Below, one piece after another: positions 13,992-16,213 of a stretch of DNA of 16,213 nt. Position 1 is the stretch's first letter; the number at the start of each line of letters is the position of its first letter. The DNA lies in contig DIUL01000217.1 in NCBI GenBank assembly GCA_002422345.1, positions 1 through 16,213 of the forward strand. Reading direction: 5' to 3'. Source of the DNA: Acetobacteraceae bacterium UBA6159 (GTDB lineage: Bacteria; Pseudomonadota; Alphaproteobacteria; Acetobacterales; Acetobacteraceae). Under the pieces are notes generated by a model. It saw nothing but the letters and a program-made list of their open reading frames with translations. It was not told the DNA's origin and did no database searches. A program made the translations under genes and the position numbers.

Positions 13992-14369
13992 ATGGCCGAT
14001 CTGCAAAATCTGGTGGACCAGCTGTCCGCCCTCACCGTTCTCGAAGCGGCTGAGCTGTCCAAGATGCTGGAAGAGAAGTGGGGCGTCTCCGCCGCCGCTC
14101 CGGTGGCCGTTGCCGCCGCGCCGGCCGCCGCCGCCGCTGCCGCCCCGGTTGAGGAACAGACGGAATTCACCGTCATTCTCGCCAGCGCGGGCGACAAGAA
14201 GATCAACGTCATCAAGGAAGTCCGCACGATCACGGGCCTCGGGCTGAAGGAAGCCAAGGACCTGGTCGAGGGCGCGCCGAAGCCGGTCAAGGAAGCGGCC
14301 AGCAAGGACGAAGTGGCGAAGATCAAGAAGATGCTCGAAGATGCGGGCGCGACCGTGGAGGTCAAGTAA
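13992..14369 (+). CDS. rplL: 50S ribosomal protein L7/L12
   Basis: L7/L12, the stalk protein that recruits translation factors and is present in several copies per ribosome (125 aa; E. coli 121). The N-terminal helix (LQNLVDQLSALTVLEAAEL) dimerises and binds L10. An alanine-rich hinge of about 20 residues (40-60) leads to the conserved C-terminal domain with EFTVILASAGDKKINVIKEV, ITGLGLKEAKDLVEG and the C-terminal GATVEVK. ATG 13992 has AAGGA 8 nt upstream. The gene is followed by two perfect hairpins before rpoB. Confidence 0.98.
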   Translation: MADLQNLVDQLSALTVLEAAELSKMLEEKWGVSAAAPVAVAAAPAAAAAAAPVEEQTEFTVILASAGDKKINVIKEVRTITGLGLKEAKDLVEGAPKPVKEAASKDEVAKIKKMLEDAGATVEVK

Positions 14370-14392
14370 CGCGTACGAGGCAAAAGACGCAC

Positions 14393-14424
14393 TGCCTGGG
14401 TGGACCCGCCGGACCACCCAGGCA
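14393..14424 (+). terminator. first attenuator-like hairpin between rplL and rpoB
   Basis: TGCCTGGGTGG (14393-14403) and CCACCCAGGCA (14414-14424) pair perfectly over 11 bp; after an A-A mismatch, CC/GG pairs may add to the stem around a CGCC loop. It lies 24 nt after rplL. A partial terminator or RNase III site here is known for E. coli, and this is a likely equivalent. Confidence 0.65.
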
Positions 14425-14436
14425 TTCGATCGGAAG

Positions 14437-14477
14437 GCGGGCGGGAATCAGCCGATTCCCGCCCGCGTTCCCGTTTT
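14437..14477 (+). terminator. second hairpin between rplL and rpoB with T-run
   Basis: GCGGGCGGGAATC (14437-14449) and GATTCCCGCCCGC (14454-14466) form a perfect 13-bp stem with an AGCC loop. The tail contains TTCCCGTTTT, the closest thing to a T-tract after any hairpin in this window. As rpoB follows on the same strand, partial termination (attenuation) is the likely role. Confidence 0.65.
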
Positions 14478-14556
14478 CGGCGGGTGGCGCCCCATGGTTG
14501 GCAACAGCCGGTTGGGCGCGGTACGGCAGGCACGAGACAGCTAGGCAGGATGGGCG

Positions 14557-16213
14557 ATGAACGCGATCACAAGGTCGTTTACCGGGCGCAAGCGTATTCG
14601 CAAGAGCTTCGGGCGCATCCCAGAAGTGGCGCCCATGCCAAATCTGATCGACGTGCAGCGGTCGAGCTACGAAGCCTTCCTGCAGATGAACGTCCATCCG
14701 GACAACCGGACGCATACCGGTCTCCAGGAAGTGTTCAAGTCGGTCTTCCCGATCGATGATTTCGCGGGCCGCGGCCGTCTGGAGTTCGTCTACTACGAGC
14801 TCGAGGAGCCCAAGTACGACGTCGAGGAATGCATCCAGCGGGGCATGACCTATGCCGCGCCGCTGAAGGTCATCCTCCGCCTGATCGTGTGGGACCTCGA
14901 TGAGGATACGGGCGCGCGCTCGATCCGCGACATCAAGGAGCAGCCCGTCTACATGGGCGACATGCCCCTGATGACGGACAACGGCACCTTCATCATCAAC
15001 GGCACCGAGCGTGTGATCGTCAGCCAGATGCACCGGTCCCCCGGTGTGTTCTTCGATCACGACAAGGGCAAGACCCACAGCAGCGGCAAGTACCTGTTCG
15101 CCGCGCGGGTGATCCCCTATCGCGGCTCGTGGCTCGATTTCGAGTTTGATTCCAAGGACCTCGTCTACGTCCGCATCGACCGCAAGCGGAAGCTGCCGGT
15201 CACCACGCTGCTGTACGGCCTGGAAGGCGCCGCCACCATGCAGCTCCGCGCCGCGCGCGAAGCCAAGGGTGAGACGGTCGAGCCGGGCGAAGTCCGCGGC
15301 ATGGACCAGGAGGAAATCCTCTCCTACTTCTACAATCAGGTCGTGTTCGAGAAGGGCCCCAAAGGCTGGGCCCGTCCGTTCGACCCGGAAGCCTTCCGCG
15401 GCGTGAAGCTGCTGGAGCCGCTGATCGACGCCTCCACCGGTGAGATCGTCGCCGACGCCGACGCCAAGCTGACGCCGCGCCAGGCCCGCAAGATCGCCGA
15501 GACCACCAAGGAAGTGCTGATCGGTCGGGCCGACCTGCTGGGCCGGTTCATCGCGGTCGACCTGGTGAATCTGGACACCGGTGAGATCTTCGGCGAGGCC
15601 GGGGAAGAGCTGACCGAGGCCCGTCTGACCACGATCGAGGACGCGGGCATCACCACCCTGCCGACGCTCGCGATCGACCAGGCGAACGGCCCCTGGATTC
15701 GCAACACGCTGGCGGTCGACAAGAACAGCAACCGCGACGACGCGCTGATCGACATCTACCGCGTGATGCGCCCCGGTGAGCCGCCGACGCCGGACACGGC
15801 CGAGGCCCTGTTCCGCGGCCTGTTCTTCGACGGTGACCGCTATGACCTGTCCGCGGTCGGGCGGGTGAAGATGAACATGCGGCTGGGCATTCCCAGCAGC
15901 GAAGTGCCTGATTCCATGCGTATCCTTCGCAAGGACGACCTGCTGCGCACGGTCAAGACGCTGTGCGACCTGAAGGACGGGCGCGGCCAGATCGACGATA
16001 TCGACAACCTGGGCAACCGGCGCGTGCGCTCGGTCGGGGAGTTGATGGAGAACCAGTACCGCATCGGCCTGCTCCGCATGGAGCGCGCGATCCGGGAGCG
16101 CATGGGCTCGGTCGACATCGACACCGTGATGCCGCACGATCTGATCAACGCGAAGCCGGCGGCGGCGGCGGTGCGGGAGTTCTTCGGCTCCAGCCAGCTG
16201 TCCCAGTTCATGG
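14557..16213 (+). CDS. rpoB: DNA-directed RNA polymerase subunit beta (partial)
   Basis: The N-terminal 552 residues of RpoB, cut by the window edge (whole proteins are about 1,350-1,400 aa). It is the catalytic beta subunit of RNA polymerase. ATG 14557 is used, with AGGA 6 nt upstream; the earlier ATG at 14550 is out of frame. The sequence starts MNAITRSFTGRKRIRKSFGR and has PNLIDVQRSSYEAF, the RGMTYAAPLKV segment, and FIINGTERVIVSQMHRSPGVFF. It ends in FFGSSQLSQFM, the beginning of the rifampicin cluster I (M552 equals E. coli M515). The insert of about 37 residues before this point relative to E. coli is common in alphaproteobacteria. Large antisense frames across it are shadows. Confidence 0.98.
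   Translation, partial: MNAITRSFTGRKRIRKSFGRIPEVAPMPNLIDVQRSSYEAFLQMNVHPDNRTHTGLQEVFKSVFPIDDFAGRGRLEFVYYELEEPKYDVEECIQRGMTYAAPLKVILRLIVWDLDEDTGARSIRDIKEQPVYMGDMPLMTDNGTFIINGTERVIVSQMHRSPGVFFDHDKGKTHSSGKYLFAARVIPYRGSWLDFEFDSKDLVYVRIDRKRKLPVTTLLYGLEGAATMQLRAAREAKGETVEPGEVRGMDQEEILSYFYNQVVFEKGPKGWARPFDPEAFRGVKLLEPLIDASTGEIVADADAKLTPRQARKIAETTKEVLIGRADLLGRFIAVDLVNLDTGEIFGEAGEELTEARLTTIEDAGITTLPTLAIDQANGPWIRNTLAVDKNSNRDDALIDIYRVMRPGEPPTPDTAEALFRGLFFDGDRYDLSAVGRVKMNMRLGIPSSEVPDSMRILRKDDLLRTVKTLCDLKDGRGQIDDIDNLGNRRVRSVGELMENQYRIGLLRMERAIRERMGSVDIDTVMPHDLINAKPAAAAVREFFGSSQLSQFM

Noticed and set aside
14362..16137. 591-codon open frame antisense to rpoB
   Set aside because: It mirrors the rpoB coding frame with high third-position GC; rpoB is certain and the antisense product has no recognisable domain.

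Overview
The window is GC-rich (about two thirds G+C by eye) and reads as an alphaproteobacterial chromosome. The ribosomal proteins and RpoB look alphaproteobacterial. GcrA-like and DUF6362-like proteins are typical of that class, and Rhodospirillales/Acetobacteraceae would fit. The exact taxon is an inference. Coding is dense and almost every real gene has a recognisable Shine-Dalgarno site.

Layout. 1-850: two small uncharacterised plus-strand genes, the second with a signal peptide. 857-2410: an M20-family metallopeptidase/deacylase on the minus strand, divergent from a small FKBP-type prolyl isomerase. 2448-2977: a YefM-YoeB type II toxin-antitoxin pair on the minus strand, divergent from a tightly spaced thiolase-esterase pair (3106-5243). 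5244-5561: a gene-free stretch of hairpins and repeats. 5562-6837: a small phage-like regulatory island, with an XRE repressor-like gene divergent from a GcrA-like HTH gene and a DUF6362-like gene; short TGTTAG/CTAACA elements lie in the shared promoter region. 6937-9782: a translationally coupled pair of an N-acyl-amino-acid deacylase-like amidohydrolase and an epoxide-hydrolase-like alpha/beta hydrolase. 9835-11205: eutB (ethanolamine ammonia-lyase large subunit) on the minus strand, with no eutC beside it. 11206-11563: a gene-free divergent region with three consecutive hairpins. 11564-11812: a small hypothetical gene. 11912-16213: the core operon rplK-rplA-(L10 leader)-rplJ-rplL-(tandem hairpins)-rpoB, with rpoB cut by the window edge just inside the rifampicin cluster.

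How the genes work together. The right-hand third is core translation/transcription machinery. It has the expected regulatory gaps: an L10-type leader before rplJ and an attenuator-like pair of perfect hairpins before rpoB. The left two thirds are a patchwork of catabolic hydrolases (M20, thiolase, HSL-type esterase, amidohydrolase, epoxide hydrolase, EutB) with a toxin-antitoxin module and the regulatory island between them. I see no wholly new multi-gene system. The most unusual elements are the XRE/GcrA-like/DUF6362-like island next to a repeat-rich segment, the solitary eutB, and the absence of secE-nusG directly before rplK.
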